The notes under the pieces were generated by a model. That model saw only the letters and a list, made by a program, of their open reading frames with translations, made no database searches and had not been told where the DNA came from. From positions 193,501 through 257,500 of the forward strand of contig NZ_JAEKEZ010000006.1 of the NCBI RefSeq assembly GCF_016650815.1: 64,000 nucleotides of DNA. The letters are read 5' to 3'. The stretch comes from Pseudomonas sp. TH31 (GTDB lineage Bacteria; Pseudomonadota; Gammaproteobacteria; Pseudomonadales; Pseudomonadaceae). Each line of letters opens with the position of its first letter. Position 1 is the stretch's first letter. This document shows, in pieces, positions 29,632 to 41,245 of this stretch. Position numbers and translations under genes: made by a program.

Positions 29632-31629
29632 TTAGTCTTCCAGCAGCTCTTCAGCCTGACCCAGGATGTTTTCCAGGGTGAAGCCGAACTCTTCGAACAA
29701 GGCTGGCGCAGGCGCCGACTCGCCGTAGGTGGTCATGCCAATGACGCGACCTTCCAGGCCCACGTACTTGTACCAGTAGTCCGCGTGAGCAGCTTCGATG
29801 GCGATACGGGCGCTGACTTGCAACGGCAGAACCGATTGCTTGTAGCCGGCGTCCTGGGCATCGAACACGCTGGTGCACGGCATCGAAACAACACGCACCT
29901 TGCGACCTTGCTCGGTCAGCTTGTCGTAAGCCTGAACCGTCAGGCCCACTTCCGAACCGGTGGAGATCAGGATCAGCTCAGGCTCACCGGAGCAGTCCTT
30001 CAACACGTAACCGCCACGGGCGATGTCGGCGATCTGGCCGGCATCACGGGTTTGGTGCTGCAGGTTCTGACGCGAGAAGATCAGCGCCGAAGGGCCGTCC
30101 TTGCGTTCCAGAGCCAGTTTCCAGCAAACCGCCGATTCAACGGCATCAGCTGGACGCCAGGTGTCGAGGTTCGGGGTGCTGCGCAGGCTGGTCAGTTGCT
30201 CGACCGGCTGGTGAGTCGGGCCGTCTTCGCCCAGACCGATGGAGTCGTGTGTGTAGACGAACACCACGCGCTTCTTCATCAGCGAGGCCATGCGTACCGC
30301 GTTGCGCGCGTATTCCATGAACATCAGGAAGGTCGCGCCGTAAGGCACCAGGCCGCCGTGCAGGGACACGCCGTTCATGATCGCGCTCATGCCGAACTCG
30401 CGAACGCCGTAGTACATGTAGTTGCCGCTGGCGTCTTCAGCCGAAACACCTTTGCAACCTTTCCACAGGGTCAGGTTGGAGCCGGCCAGGTCAGCGGAGC
30501 CGCCCAGCAGTTCAGGCAACAGCGGGCCGTAGGCATTCAGTGCGTTCTGGCTGGCTTTACGGCTGGCGATGGTTTCGCCCTTGGCCGCGACTTCAGCGAT
30601 ATAAGCCGAGGCTTTTTCCGCGAAGTCAGCTGGCAATTCACCGCTCAGACGACGAACCAGCTCATTGGCCAGCTCAGGGAAAGCCGCGGAGTAAGCAGCG
30701 AAACGCTGATCCCATTCGGCTTCCGTCGCGCGGCCAGCTTCCTTGGCGTCCCACTCGGCATAAATGTCGGCCGGGATTTCGAACGGTGCGTAGTTCCAGT
30801 TCAGCGCCTTGCGGGTCAGAGCGATTTCCGCGTCACCCAGCGGGGCGCCGTGGCAGTCTTCCTTACCTTGCTTGTTCGGCGAACCGAAACCGATGGTGGT
30901 CTTGCAGCAGATCAGCGTTGGCTGAGTGCTTTTACGAGCGGTTTCGATCGCCATCTTGATCTCTTCCGGGTCGTGACCGTTGACGTTGCGAATCACTTGC
31001 CAGTTGTAGGCTTCGAAACGTTTCGGCGTGTCATCGGTGAACCAGCCTTCGACTTCGCCGTCGATGGAGATGCCGTTGTCATCGTAGAAAGCAATCAGCT
31101 TACCCAGGCCCAACGTACCGGCCAGGGAGCCGACTTCGTGGGAAATGCCTTCCATCATGCAGCCATCACCCAGGAACACGTAGGTGTGGTGGTCAACGAT
31201 GTTATGCCCCGGACGGTTGAACTGCGCCGCCATGACTTTTTCTGCCAGGGCAAAACCCACACCGTTGGCCAGGCCCTGGCCCAGTGGACCGGTGGTGGTT
31301 TCAACGCCAGGGGTGTAGCCGAATTCCGGGTGACCCGGGGTACGGCTGTGCAGTTGGCGGAAGTTTTTCAGGTCATCGATCGACAGGTCGTAGCCGGTCA
31401 GGTGCAGCAACGAGTAGACCAGCATCGAACCATGACCGTTGGACATTACGAAGCGGTCACGGTCGGCGAACGATGGATTACTCGGGTTGTGCTTCAGGTA
31501 GTCACGCCAAAGTACTTCGGCGATATCCGCCATACCCATAGGGGCACCGGGATGGCCGCTGTTGGCTTTTTGCACGGCATCCATGCTGAGGGCACGAATG
31601 GCGTTGGCACGCTCACGACGGCTTGGCAT
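29632..31629 (-). CDS. tktA: Transketolase
   Basis: Thiamine-diphosphate enzyme of the pentose phosphate pathway, 665 residues. It transfers a two-carbon ketol unit between sugar phosphates. The ThDP motif is visible as [14 protein letters not shown] with a later DDNGIS. The N-terminus [20 protein letters not shown] and the segment [12 protein letters not shown] are typical. AGGAGATC precedes the ATG at 31629 by a normal distance; the frame continues upstream without support. It supplies erythrose-4-phosphate for epd, which lies downstream on the same strand. Confidence 0.97.
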   Translation of the reverse strand: MPSRRERANAIRALSMDAVQKANSGHPGAPMGMADIAEVLWRDYLKHNPSNPSFADRDRFVMSNGHGSMLVYSLLHLTGYDLSIDDLKNFRQLHSRTPGHPEFGYTPGVETTTGPLGQGLANGVGFALAEKVMAAQFNRPGHNIVDHHTYVFLGDGCMMEGISHEVGSLAGTLGLGKLIAFYDDNGISIDGEVEGWFTDDTPKRFEAYNWQVIRNVNGHDPEEIKMAIETARKSTQPTLICCKTTIGFGSPNKQGKEDCHGAPLGDAEIALTRKALNWNYAPFEIPADIYAEWDAKEAGRATEAEWDQRFAAYSAAFPELANELVRRLSGELPADFAEKASAYIAEVAAKGETIASRKASQNALNAYGPLLPELLGGSADLAGSNLTLWKGCKGVSAEDASGNYMYYGVREFGMSAIMNGVSLHGGLVPYGATFLMFMEYARNAVRMASLMKKRVVFVYTHDSIGLGEDGPTHQPVEQLTSLRSTPNLDTWRPADAVESAVCWKLALERKDGPSALIFSRQNLQHQTRDAGQIADIARGGYVLKDCSGEPELILISTGSEVGLTVQAYDKLTEQGRKVRVVSMPCTSVFDAQDAGYKQSVLPLQVSARIAIEAAHADYWYKYVGLEGRVIGMTTYGESAPAPALFEEFGFTLENILGQAEELLED

Positions 31630-31821
31630 CGCTGATCTCCTGAGGTTTGAATAAATTGAAACGGAAAAAAGGCGAGTATTTTCCCTCACCCACCCGCCTC
31701 GGGGCAATGACAGATAGTCATCTGGAGGCGTTTTTCCGGCGGATAAAGTCGCATTCGCCTGGTGAAACCTTTCCGCACACGTTTTGTATGAGGTCCCTTT
31801 ACCCGAGAAGTGCCATCTATC

Positions 31822-31851
31822 GAGCAATATCAAAACTTTTTGATATTGCTC
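31822..31851. promoter_or_regulatory. 30-bp palindrome upstream of the SahR-like regulator (likely operator)
   Basis: Perfect 14-bp half-sites, GAGCAATATCAAAA and its complement, separated by CT, centred about 53 bases before the regulator's ATG and in the gap shared with the divergent tktA. ArsR-family dimers bind AT-rich palindromes of this size. Autoregulation of the regulator-metK unit is the simplest reading. Confidence 0.72.
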
Positions 31852-31889
31852 TTGCAGGGTTTTCTGACCGTCACTAGACTGCTGGCCTT

Positions 31890-32885
31890 ATGAATTTACG
31901 TGTGCCTTCCATTCAACATGACGATTGCGATGAGCTGGCGGCCCTGTGCAAGGCCGGCGGCGACCCTCTGCGGCTGAATGTATTGCGCGCGCTGGCCAAC
32001 GATTCGTTTGGCGTGCTGGAACTGGCGCAGATCTTCGGCATGGGGCAATCCGGCATGAGTCACCACCTCAAGGTGCTGGCCCAGGCCGATCTGGTGGCGA
32101 CCCGCCGTGAAGGTAATGCGATTTTCTACCGTCGCGCCCTGCCCCACACCGACCTGCTGGGCGGCAAGCTGCACGCAGCCTTGCTGGAAGAAGTGGATAA
32201 CCTGACCCTGCCGGCCGATGTACAGTCGCGGATCGCTCAGGTACACGGGCAACGGGCGGCCGCCAGCCAGGACTTTTTCTCACGGGTAGCGGAGAAGTTT
32301 CGCGCCCAGCAAGACTTGATCGCCGGCCTGGCGCAGTACCGCGAAAGCGTGGTGGCGCTGCTCGACAAGCTGAGTTTCAGTGAAGGCGCCACTGCCATAG
32401 AAGTTGGCCCAGGCGATGGCGGTTTTCTGCCGGAACTGGCTCGCCGCTTCACCCAGGTGACCGCGCTGGACAACAGCACGGCGATGCTCGAACTGGCGCG
32501 CCAGGTCTGCGAACGTGAAACGCTGACTAATGTCAGCCTGCAATTGGCCGATGCACTGAACGGTGTAAGCCTTACCGCCGATTGCGTTGTACTGAACATG
32601 GTGCTGCACCATTTTGCCGCGCCGGCCGAAGCGCTCAAGCACATGGCCGGCTTGCTGCAACCAGGCGGTAGCCTGTTAGTGACAGAGTTATGTAGCCACA
32701 ACCAGAGTTGGGCCAGGGAGGCCTGCGGTGATCTGTGGTTGGGGTTTGAACAGGACGATTTGGCCCGTTGGGCCACCGCTGCGGGACTCGTTCCCGGGGA
32801 AAGCCTCTATGTAGGCTTACGCAATGGTTTCCAGATCCAGGTCCGCCATTTTCAGCGACCGGCTGGCGACACTCACCATCGGTAA
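31890..32885 (+). CDS. sahR: SahR-like regulator: ArsR helix-turn-helix fused to a methyltransferase-fold domain
   Basis: A 331-residue two-domain protein. The N-terminal ArsR winged helix (about residues 15-95) includes LELAQIFGMGQSGMSHHLKVL. The C-terminal class I methyltransferase-like domain (about 140-320) has SAM-motif I AIEVGPGDGGFLPEL and the usual later strands (VVLNMVLHHFAAPAEALKHM). The published SahR regulators have this architecture: they bind S-adenosylhomocysteine with the methylase-like domain and repress SAM-cycle genes. It sits 18 bases before metK and has a perfect palindrome upstream. A true methyltransferase with a regulatory domain is the alternative. Regulation by SAH is inferred from the family, not seen here. 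Confidence 0.83.
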   Translation: MNLRVPSIQHDDCDELAALCKAGGDPLRLNVLRALANDSFGVLELAQIFGMGQSGMSHHLKVLAQADLVATRREGNAIFYRRALPHTDLLGGKLHAALLEEVDNLTLPADVQSRIAQVHGQRAAASQDFFSRVAEKFRAQQDLIAGLAQYRESVVALLDKLSFSEGATAIEVGPGDGGFLPELARRFTQVTALDNSTAMLELARQVCERETLTNVSLQLADALNGVSLTADCVVLNMVLHHFAAPAEALKHMAGLLQPGGSLLVTELCSHNQSWAREACGDLWLGFEQDDLARWATAAGLVPGESLYVGLRNGFQIQVRHFQRPAGDTHHR

Positions 32886-32903
32886 ATTCAGGAAAACATC
32901 GAG

Positions 32904-34094
32904 ATGAGCGAATACTCCCTCTTCACCTCCGAGTCCGTGTCTGAAGGGCATCCGGATAAAATCGCCGACCAGATTTCCGATGCAGTGCTGGACGCCATCA
33001 TTGCTGAAGACAAGTTCGCCCGCGTGGCGTGCGAAACCATGGTCAAAACCGGCGTAGCCATCATCGCAGGTGAAGTCACCACGTCGGCCTGGGTCGACCT
33101 GGAAGACATCGTCCGTAACGTGATTCTCGATATCGGCTACAACAGCTCCGACGTCGGCTTCGACGGCGCGACCTGCGGCGTGATGAACATCATCGGCAAG
33201 CAGTCCCCTGACATCAACCAGGGTGTTGACCGTGCCAAGCCTGAAGATCAGGGTGCCGGCGACCAGGGCCTGATGTTCGGCTACGCCAGTAACGAAACCG
33301 ACGTGCTGATGCCTGCACCGATCACCTTCTCGCACCAACTGGTTCAGCGCCAGGCCGAAGCCCGTAAATCCGGCCTGCTGCCTTGGCTGCGCCCGGACGC
33401 CAAGTCGCAAGTGACTTGCCGTTACGAAGGCGGCAAGGTTGTCGGTATCGACGCCGTTGTACTGTCGACCCAGCACAACCCTGAAGTGTCGTACAAAGAC
33501 CTGCGCGAAGGCGTGATGGAACTGATCGTCAAGCACGTACTGCCTGCCGAGCTGCTGTCCAAGGACACCCAGTTCCACATCAACCCGACTGGCCAGTTCA
33601 TCATCGGCGGCCCGGTTGGCGACTGCGGCCTGACCGGTCGCAAGATCATCGTCGACAGCTACGGCGGCATGGCTCGCCACGGCGGCGGCGCGTTCTCCGG
33701 TAAAGATCCATCGAAGGTTGACCGCTCGGCGGCCTACGCCGGTCGTTACGTGGCCAAGAACATCGTTGCGGCCGGCCTGGCCGAGCGTTGCGAGATTCAG
33801 GTTTCCTACGCGATCGGTGTGGCTCAGCCTACGTCGATCTCGTTGAACACCTTCGGCACTGGCAAAATCAGCGATGACAAAATCGTCAAACTGGTTCGCG
33901 AAGTGTTCGACCTGCGTCCATACGCAATCACCACCATGCTCGACCTGCTGCACCCGATGTACCAGGAAACCGCAGCGTACGGCCACTTCGGTCGCACCCC
34001 GCAAACCAAGACTGTTGGCGAAGATACTTTCACCACCTTCACCTGGGAAAAAACCGACCGCGCCGACGACCTGCGTCTGGCTGCCGGCCTGTAA
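32904..34094 (+). CDS. metK: S-adenosylmethionine synthetase
   Basis: Makes S-adenosylmethionine from methionine and ATP, 396 residues. The two family signatures are present: [12 protein letters not shown] and [12 protein letters not shown], plus the N-terminal [18 protein letters not shown] lies nine bases before the ATG. It starts 18 bases after the SahR-like regulator, so the two are almost certainly one transcript under the upstream palindrome. It is followed at once by a strong terminator. Confidence 0.98.
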   Translation: MSEYSLFTSESVSEGHPDKIADQISDAVLDAIIAEDKFARVACETMVKTGVAIIAGEVTTSAWVDLEDIVRNVILDIGYNSSDVGFDGATCGVMNIIGKQSPDINQGVDRAKPEDQGAGDQGLMFGYASNETDVLMPAPITFSHQLVQRQAEARKSGLLPWLRPDAKSQVTCRYEGGKVVGIDAVVLSTQHNPEVSYKDLREGVMELIVKHVLPAELLSKDTQFHINPTGQFIIGGPVGDCGLTGRKIIVDSYGGMARHGGGAFSGKDPSKVDRSAAYAGRYVAKNIVAAGLAERCEIQVSYAIGVAQPTSISLNTFGTGKISDDKIVKLVREVFDLRPYAITTMLDLLHPMYQETAAYGHFGRTPQTKTVGEDTFTTFTWEKTDRADDLRLAAGL

Positions 34095-34112
34095 GACTTC
34101 CCTGGCGGTACC

Positions 34113-34149
34113 AAAAGCCCCGCACGGTTCGCCGTGCGGGGCTTTTTTA
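34113..34149 (+). terminator. Rho-independent terminator of metK
   Basis: An 11-bp GC-rich stem (GCCCCGCACGG with its complement) closed by a TTCG tetraloop and followed by six Ts. Confidence 0.95.
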
Positions 34150-34286
34150 TGATGAATGTCTCGTCCTGAAATGGGTGTAAACCTATTTCAGGACGATCTT
34201 TTGATCTTAACTCTCTCGAAACACCCCGCAAAACACCCCCCGACCACAACATTTGAAGACCAACTAGCCTTCCAGCATCCCAATGA

Positions 34287-35974
<1,688 letters not shown>

Positions 35975-36073
35975 CGACCAACAATGCCTGTCAGCCTGGG
36001 AACCCAATGGTGGCGCTGCGCTCAAACAGCCCATTGCCACATCGACCCGATTGCCTCTTCGCATGGAGCTTTT

Positions 36074-36469
36074 ATGAAATTTCTTTCACCGCTCGCCCTG
36101 CTGACCCTTTGCAGCGTGCTGGCCGCTCCACTGATGGCTGCTGAAGAAATCCCGGAACTGACCGGCTGCGCGGCCAAAAAACAGGGCATCGTCAACCAGA
36201 TCGAACTGGCCAAGAGCCACGGCAACGCCGATCAGCAGGCCGGACTGGAGAGAGCCCTGAGCGAAGTCACCGCCCACTGCACCGACGCCTCCCTGAAGAA
36301 AGAACGTGAAAACAAGGTGCTCGACGCCAAGCATGAAGTCAGCAAGCGTCAGGCTGATCTCGACAAGGCCATGAAAAAAGGCGACGCCGACAAGATCAAC
36401 AAACGCAAAGACAAACTCGCCGATTCCCGCAAGCAATTGCAGGATGCGTTGGACGAATTGGATAAATAA
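36074..36469 (+). CDS. Exported DUF1090-family protein
   Basis: A 131-residue protein with a clear signal peptide (MKFLSPLALLTLCSVLAAP, cleaved near LMA-AEE) and a highly charged, coiled-coil-like mature part (KHEVSKRQADLDKAMKKGDA). Two cysteines (CAAKKQG and CTDASL) are conserved in the family. E. coli YqjC is a homologue of unknown function. A GGAG lies nine bases ahead of the ATG at 36074. It stands alone between ligB and a repeat. Confidence 0.82.
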   Translation: MKFLSPLALLTLCSVLAAPLMAAEEIPELTGCAAKKQGIVNQIELAKSHGNADQQAGLERALSEVTAHCTDASLKKERENKVLDAKHEVSKRQADLDKAMKKGDADKINKRKDKLADSRKQLQDALDELDK

Positions 36470-36480
36470 AAAATCGTTTA

Positions 36481-36530
36481 AAGATCAAAAGATCGCAGCC
36501 TTCGGCAGCTCCTACCCTGCGATCTTTTAA
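36481..36530. repeat. Shortened inverted repeat, GTAGGAGCTGCCGAAGGCTGCGATC family
   Basis: One full arm with only a GCGATCTTTT remnant as its partner, directly after the DUF1090 gene; it may double as a terminator. Confidence 0.75.
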
Positions 36531-36533
36531 AAA

Positions 36534-36983
36534 TCAATGATCCCGAAACTGTTTATGGCACGCACTGCAGGCATCTTCGACTTTCTGCACCGCTGGCCCA
36601 AGGTTGCTGGCCTGGTAAGGCTGAACCTTGCTGGCAACCACCAACTCACCGGTGGCGCCTTCAAGGTTGCGGGCCATTTCCTGGAAGCGTGCCTGCTGCT
36701 GCCACACAGAGTCCTTGGCGCTGGTGTGATCTTCCTCGCGTACTTGCGGGAAATGTTTCCACGGTTCGTGGGACAGCGAATCGAGCTTCACCGCACCGTC
36801 GGCAAATTTCGGCCCGTCGAACGGAATGCGTCCACGCAACATGCCACCCAGGTCTTCGCCGGTCTTGAGCATTTGTTTGAAAATCGCCTTGCGCTGACCC
36901 AACGGCGAGTTCGGGTCAACACCGCCGCAGGCGGACAGAGTCAGGCAGGCCAGCAATACAACAGAAAGTCTTTTAAGAGTCAT
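36534..36983 (-). CDS. Cytochrome c family lipoprotein (c'/c-556 type)
   Basis: A 149-residue haem protein. Lipobox LSAC at residues 16-19 follows a signal peptide, which predicts membrane anchoring in the periplasm. The haem motif CSACH is at 139-143, close to the C-terminus, as in the four-helix-bundle cytochrome c'/c-556 group. The function is unknown; members often act as electron carriers or as NO-binding proteins. It is single and divergent from mltA. Confidence 0.82.
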   Translation of the reverse strand: MTLKRLSVVLLACLTLSACGGVDPNSPLGQRKAIFKQMLKTGEDLGGMLRGRIPFDGPKFADGAVKLDSLSHEPWKHFPQVREEDHTSAKDSVWQQQARFQEMARNLEGATGELVVASKVQPYQASNLGPAVQKVEDACSACHKQFRDH

Positions 36984-37111
36984 GGTGGCTTCAGGTCACG
37001 GGGAACGGCGGCCAGTATCCTCGCGTCATCGTTAAAGACCAATAGCCCTATTATCAATAAGGGTTGCTTGAGCGCATGGAGCACTCAGGCAACCGTCAAA
37101 GGAATTACTCC

Positions 37112-38281
37112 ATGAACAGCCGTTTCAAGGCTTGGCAATATCGCCTGGCCTGGACCCTTCCGATGGTGGCCGTGCTCGCAGGCTGCACCGGGGACGACAA
37201 CAAGCCGAAAACCCACGCGCTGGCCACTTACACCAGCGCCACGTGGGAAGCGCTACCGGCCGTGTCAGACAACGACCTGGTGGCCGGCTTCGGTTCCTGG
37301 CGCAGCGCCTGCACCCGACTCAAGGCCGACCCGGTCTGGGGATCGACCTGCGCGGCATCCGCGACGGTGCCGCAAACCGCCGATGACATTCGTGGTTTCC
37401 TCAAGCAGAACCTGGAGGTCTACGGCCTGCGTGCCGCCAATGACAATCCCAACGGCCTGATCACCGGCTACTACGAACCGGTGTACCCCGGCAGCCTGAC
37501 CCAGACTGAAGTAGCGAACATCCCGGTGTACGGCGTGCCCGAGGACATGATCATTGTGTCCCTGGACAGTATTTACCCGGAACTCAAGGGCAAACGCCTG
37601 CGCGGGCGACTCGAAGGTCGCGTGCTCAAGCCTTATGACGACGCCGCCACCATCGAGAGCAAAGGGGTCAAGGCACCGGTCGTTGCCTGGCTGACCGACC
37701 CGATGAACCTGCAGTTCCTGCAAATCCAGGGCTCCGGGCGTATCCAGCTCGACGACGGCCGTCAACTGCGCATCGCTTATGCCGACCAGAACGGCCACCC
37801 CTATCGACCGATCGGGCGCTGGCTGGTGGATCAGGGCGAGCTGAAAAAAGAAGACGTGACCATGGACGCTATCAGCACTTGGGCTAAAGCGAATCCGTCT
37901 CGTATTCCGCAACTGCTGGGCAGCAACCCGAGCTACGTGTTTTTCACCCGTAATCCGGATAGCAATGAAGGGCCGCGTGGTTCGCTGAACGTACCACTGA
38001 CTGCGGGTTACAGCGCAGCGGTGGATCGCAAGGTGATTCCGCTGGGCAGCCTGTTGTGGTTATCGACCACTAAACCGGACGGCACCGCACTGGTACGCCC
38101 GGTGGCAGCTCAAGATACCGGCGGTGCGATTGCTGGCGAGGTTCGCGCGGACTTGTTCTGGGGCACAGGCGAGGCGGCCGGGCAACTGGCCGGAGACATG
38201 AAACAGCAAGGGCAGATCTGGATGTTGTGGCCAAAAGGCGCGGCGTTACCGCAAGTGCCGCAGGTGGCCGATACACCTTAA
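37112..38281 (+). CDS. mltA: Membrane-bound lytic murein transglycosylase A
   Basis: Outer-membrane lipoprotein that cleaves peptidoglycan, forming 1,6-anhydromuropeptides; 389 residues. Lipobox LAGC ends at Cys25. The MltA domain (about 110-265) contains LITGYYEPVYPGS and FLQIQGSGRI, and the C-terminal 3D domain has the conserved aspartate in AAQDTGGAIAG. AAAGGAATT stands ahead of the ATG at 37112; an upstream in-frame ATG at 37064 is rejected because the signal peptide would then be buried. Confidence 0.95.
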   Translation: MNSRFKAWQYRLAWTLPMVAVLAGCTGDDNKPKTHALATYTSATWEALPAVSDNDLVAGFGSWRSACTRLKADPVWGSTCAASATVPQTADDIRGFLKQNLEVYGLRAANDNPNGLITGYYEPVYPGSLTQTEVANIPVYGVPEDMIIVSLDSIYPELKGKRLRGRLEGRVLKPYDDAATIESKGVKAPVVAWLTDPMNLQFLQIQGSGRIQLDDGRQLRIAYADQNGHPYRPIGRWLVDQGELKKEDVTMDAISTWAKANPSRIPQLLGSNPSYVFFTRNPDSNEGPRGSLNVPLTAGYSAAVDRKVIPLGSLLWLSTTKPDGTALVRPVAAQDTGGAIAGEVRADLFWGTGEAAGQLAGDMKQQGQIWMLWPKGAALPQVPQVADTP

Positions 38282-38282
38282 A

Positions 38283-38383
38283 AATCAAAAGATCGCAGGC
38301 TTCGCCAGCGCCTACATGGACCGTGTTTGCAACATCGATCCCCCGTAGGAGCTGCCGCAGGCTGCGATCTTTTGATCTTGATC
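38283..38383. repeat. Inverted repeat, AGATCGCAGGCTTCGCCAGC/GTAGGAGCTGCCGCAGGCTGCGATC
   Basis: A chimeric inverted pair between two converging genes. The left arm is the CTTCGCCAGCGCC variant and the right arm the CTGCCGCAGG variant. Confidence 0.84.
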
Positions 38384-38767
38384 TCAGATCGACACAAAAA
38401 AGAAACTGGCAATCAACCCCATCCCCACAAACCACACCAGCGACCGCAAAATCGCCCAGTCCGCCAGGTAGCAAATGATGTACAGCAGGCGGCTGGTGAT
38501 AAACAGCACCGCCAGCACGTTAACCGTCACCAACTGCGCCGTCCCCACCAAATGCGCCACGATCACTGCCGCCGCGAACGCCGGAGTCACTTCAAAACTG
38601 TTCAACTGCGCCGCATGCGCACGCCGACCCAAACCATTAAGCGACTCGAGAAAGTCCCGGGGATCATGGTTGTCTTTCAACCCAAACCCGCCACTGGCCT
38701 TGGCGACGCCCGTGCAGATATAAGGCAGGAAAATCGCAATCATCACGCACCACAGAGCAACCGTCAT
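38384..38767 (-). CDS. MAPEG-family membrane protein
   Basis: A 127-residue, four-helix inner-membrane protein of the MAPEG group (membrane-associated proteins in eicosanoid and glutathione metabolism). The family segment HAAQLNSFEVTPAFAAAV and an NPR-like FLESLNGLGRRA are visible. Bacterial members have no firmly known substrate. It lies 40 bases after the DMT transporter gene on the same strand, suggesting one transcript. Confidence 0.83.
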   Translation of the reverse strand: MTVALWCVMIAIFLPYICTGVAKASGGFGLKDNHDPRDFLESLNGLGRRAHAAQLNSFEVTPAFAAAVIVAHLVGTAQLVTVNVLAVLFITSRLLYIICYLADWAILRSLVWFVGMGLIASFFFVSI

Positions 38768-38807
38768 AAAGCAGTCCCTTCTTCAGTTTTTAGAAATGTG
38801 GGGGTCG

Positions 38808-39641
38808 TCAAAATTTCATCACCAGCATGCCGATCAGCACCAGCCCACAAGCTAAGAGCCGTGGCCGGCCGAAAGGTTCTTTCAGATAGCGCATGCCAAA
38901 CAGCACCACCAGAATCACACTGATCTCACGCAGCGCTGCCGCCTCGGCAATCGAACCGAGTTGCATCGCCCACAGCACCAAAGCGTAGCTGAACAACACA
39001 CAGAACCCGACCGCCAACCCCAGCCACCACTGTTCACGCCAGAACAACATGAACGCCGGCCGCTTGCGTACCAACGCCAGCAACGGGAACGGCCAGGCGC
39101 TGAGCAGCGTGACCCAGACCAGATAGTCCAGCGGATGAGACCAGCGCCGTAACGCCTGGCCATCGATGAAGGTGTAGCAGCCGATACACAGACCGATCAG
39201 CGCCACCACCGGCAGCATCGACCACGGCAGCCGCGCACCGCCTCCGCCCTGCCAGAGCAGGCACAGCATGCCGAACGGGATCAGCAAAATGCCGAATATC
39301 TGCTGATTCGTCAGCACTTCACCGGCGAAGATCAGTGTCAACGCCAGCACCACCAATGGCGACAAGCCGCGCATCAGCGGATAGACCAACCCCAGGTCAC
39401 CGACTCGATAGGCCTGAATCAATAGATAACGATAGAGCAGCTCGAACGCCGCCGACGCCAGAATCCATGGCCAGATTTCCATCGGCGGCAGACTCACGAA
39501 CGGCAGCATCACCGCGACAAACAGCATCGCCACGCTGTCCATGCAAGCCACGACCAACAGCCGTTCGGCGCTGAATTTGATCAGGGTATTCCACGCCGCG
39601 TGCAACAGCGCCGCCACCAACACCAACACTGTTGCAAGCAC
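38808..39641 (-). CDS. DMT/EamA-family transporter
   Basis: A 277-residue membrane protein with ten predicted helices in two EamA repeats. The first has AFELLYRYLLIQAYRVGDLG and LVYPLMRGLSPLVVLAL; the second is LGSIAEAAALREISVILVVL. The family exports or imports small metabolites, and no substrate can be assigned. The start is GTG at 39641 with AAAGGAG six bases ahead. It is the first gene of a likely pair with the MAPEG gene. Confidence 0.85.
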   Translation of the reverse strand: MLATVLVLVAALLHAAWNTLIKFSAERLLVVACMDSVAMLFVAVMLPFVSLPPMEIWPWILASAAFELLYRYLLIQAYRVGDLGLVYPLMRGLSPLVVLALTLIFAGEVLTNQQIFGILLIPFGMLCLLWQGGGGARLPWSMLPVVALIGLCIGCYTFIDGQALRRWSHPLDYLVWVTLLSAWPFPLLALVRKRPAFMLFWREQWWLGLAVGFCVLFSYALVLWAMQLGSIAEAAALREISVILVVLFGMRYLKEPFGRPRLLACGLVLIGMLVMKF

Positions 39642-39672
39642 GGCTTACTCCTTTTTTTGACCTCCTCGCCCC

Positions 39673-39740
39673 TGTAGGAGCATGGCTTGCCCGCGATGGC
39701 GTTCTCGAGGCCGTCATCGCGGGCAAGCCATGCTCCTACA
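39673..39740. repeat. REP doublet, GTAGGAGCATGGCTTGCCCGCGAT type
   Basis: Perfect inverted arms of 25 bp between divergent transporter genes. Confidence 0.9.
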
Positions 39741-39883
39741 AGAAGCCGGTCAGATAATTGATTCGCCATATGTCCGCAGCTGTTTATACTGCAAGCGACC
39801 ACGCCGCACTCAGTTGCGCACAGACCAATACCAATAATTTCTGCCACCGCCCGCGCTCATCGAGCACGGTCGTCGGCCTGCGT

Positions 39884-41095
39884 ATGCCTGATCAGAGCGT
39901 CAAGACTACCGACGAGACCTTGCGCATGCCACTCGCCTTGCTTGCCCTTGCTGTTGCCGCGTTCGGCATCGGCACCACTGAATTCGTCATCATGGGCTTG
40001 CTGCCCGATGTCGCCCGCGACCTCGCCGTGAGCATTCCCCACGCCGGCCTGCTGATCACCGGCTACGCCCTGGGCGTGGTGTTCGGCGCACCGATCCTGG
40101 CGATCGGCACCGCCAACATGCCGCGCAAAGCCACGCTGCTGGGGATGACGTTGATGTTCATCCTCGGCAACATCCTCTGCGCCCTGGCGCCGAACTACGC
40201 GACGCTGATGGCCGCGCGGGTGGTCACCGCGTTGTGCCACGGTGCCTTTTTCGGCATCGGCTCGGTGGTCGCGGCAGGCTTGGTGGCACCAAACAAACGG
40301 GCCCAGGCGATTGCCATGATGTTCACCGGCTTGACCCTGGCCAACGTGCTCGGCGTGCCATTGGGCACGGCGCTCGGGCAATATGCCGGTTGGCGCTCGA
40401 CGTTCTGGGCGGTGTCGGTGATTGGCGTGATCGCCGCCATTGCCCAGTGGGTGTGGTTGCCGAAAGACATCGCCATGGACAAGGCCAACCTGGCCAGCGA
40501 GTTCAAGGTGCTGGGCAAGGTCAATGTGCTGCTGGCCCTGGGCATGAGCGTGCTGGCGTCCACCAGTCTGTTCAGCGTGTTCACTTACATCGCGCCGATC
40601 CTGCAAGACATCACCGGCGTCAGCCCGCACGGCATCACCATCATGCTGCTGTTGTTCGGCGTAGGCCTGACCGCGGGCAGTATGCTCGGCGGCCGGTTGG
40701 CGGACAGTCGTTTGCTACCTTCGCTGGTCGGCATGGCGCTGGCTGTCGCGGTGGTGTTAGCGGCGTTCAGCCAGACCAGCCACTCGGTGATTCCGGCGGC
40801 GATTACGTTGGTGCTATGGGGCATATTTGCGTTTGCCCTGTGCCCGATTCTGCAATTGCTGATTATCGATCAGGCGCATGAGGCGCCAAATCTCGGCTCA
40901 ACGTTGAACCAAAGCGCATTCAACCTCGGCAACGCGGCCGGTGCGTGGATTGGCGGGCTGGTGGTTGCCAGTGGCGCGGACCTCGCGGACTTGCCGTGGA
41001 CGGGCGCGCTGGTCAGTGGGTTGACGGTGCTGACGGCACTTTTCTACATCTATCTGCAACGCCGGGGCGCGTCTGCGGTCAATGTGTCCGGCTAA
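39884..41095 (+). CDS. MFS transporter of the YdhP/AraJ type
   Basis: A 12-helix major facilitator of 403 residues. It opens LALAVAAFGIGTTEFVIMGLLP, the signature of the AraJ/YdhP subgroup (arabinose or purine-ribonucleoside efflux-like). Motif A-like GSMLGGRLADSRLL is between helices 8 and 9. The start is uncertain: 39884 is chosen, 39926 is the alternative (then MPLALLALAV), and neither has a strong ribosome-binding site. The longer frame from 39758 lacks support. The substrate is unknown. Confidence 0.82.
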   Translation: MPDQSVKTTDETLRMPLALLALAVAAFGIGTTEFVIMGLLPDVARDLAVSIPHAGLLITGYALGVVFGAPILAIGTANMPRKATLLGMTLMFILGNILCALAPNYATLMAARVVTALCHGAFFGIGSVVAAGLVAPNKRAQAIAMMFTGLTLANVLGVPLGTALGQYAGWRSTFWAVSVIGVIAAIAQWVWLPKDIAMDKANLASEFKVLGKVNVLLALGMSVLASTSLFSVFTYIAPILQDITGVSPHGITIMLLLFGVGLTAGSMLGGRLADSRLLPSLVGMALAVAVVLAAFSQTSHSVIPAAITLVLWGIFAFALCPILQLLIIDQAHEAPNLGSTLNQSAFNLGNAAGAWIGGLVVASGADLADLPWTGALVSGLTVLTALFYIYLQRRGASAVNVSG

Positions 41096-41122
41096 GTCAT
41101 TGAGTCGCCCGTGACATTGCTT

Positions 41123-41187
41123 TCTCGAGCAGGCTCGCTCCCACAGGACATGCGCTGTCCATGTGGGAGCGAGCCTGCTCGCGAAGA
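41123..41187. repeat. REPIN, GTGGGAGCGAGCCTGCTCGCGAA type
   Basis: Inverted pair with a GGACATGCGCTGTCC palindromic spacer. Confidence 0.9.
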
Positions 41188-41245
41188 AGTCGACGCCGTG
41201 TAACGACCCAACCCCATTTTTCCTCCCCCATCCAAAGGACCCCGG

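Noticed and set aside
31630..31889. SAM or SAH riboswitch upstream of the SahR-like gene and metK
   Set aside because: The GGCGCTGC core and the CCGAG/CTCGG stem of the SAH aptamer are absent here; only the 30-bp palindrome is present.
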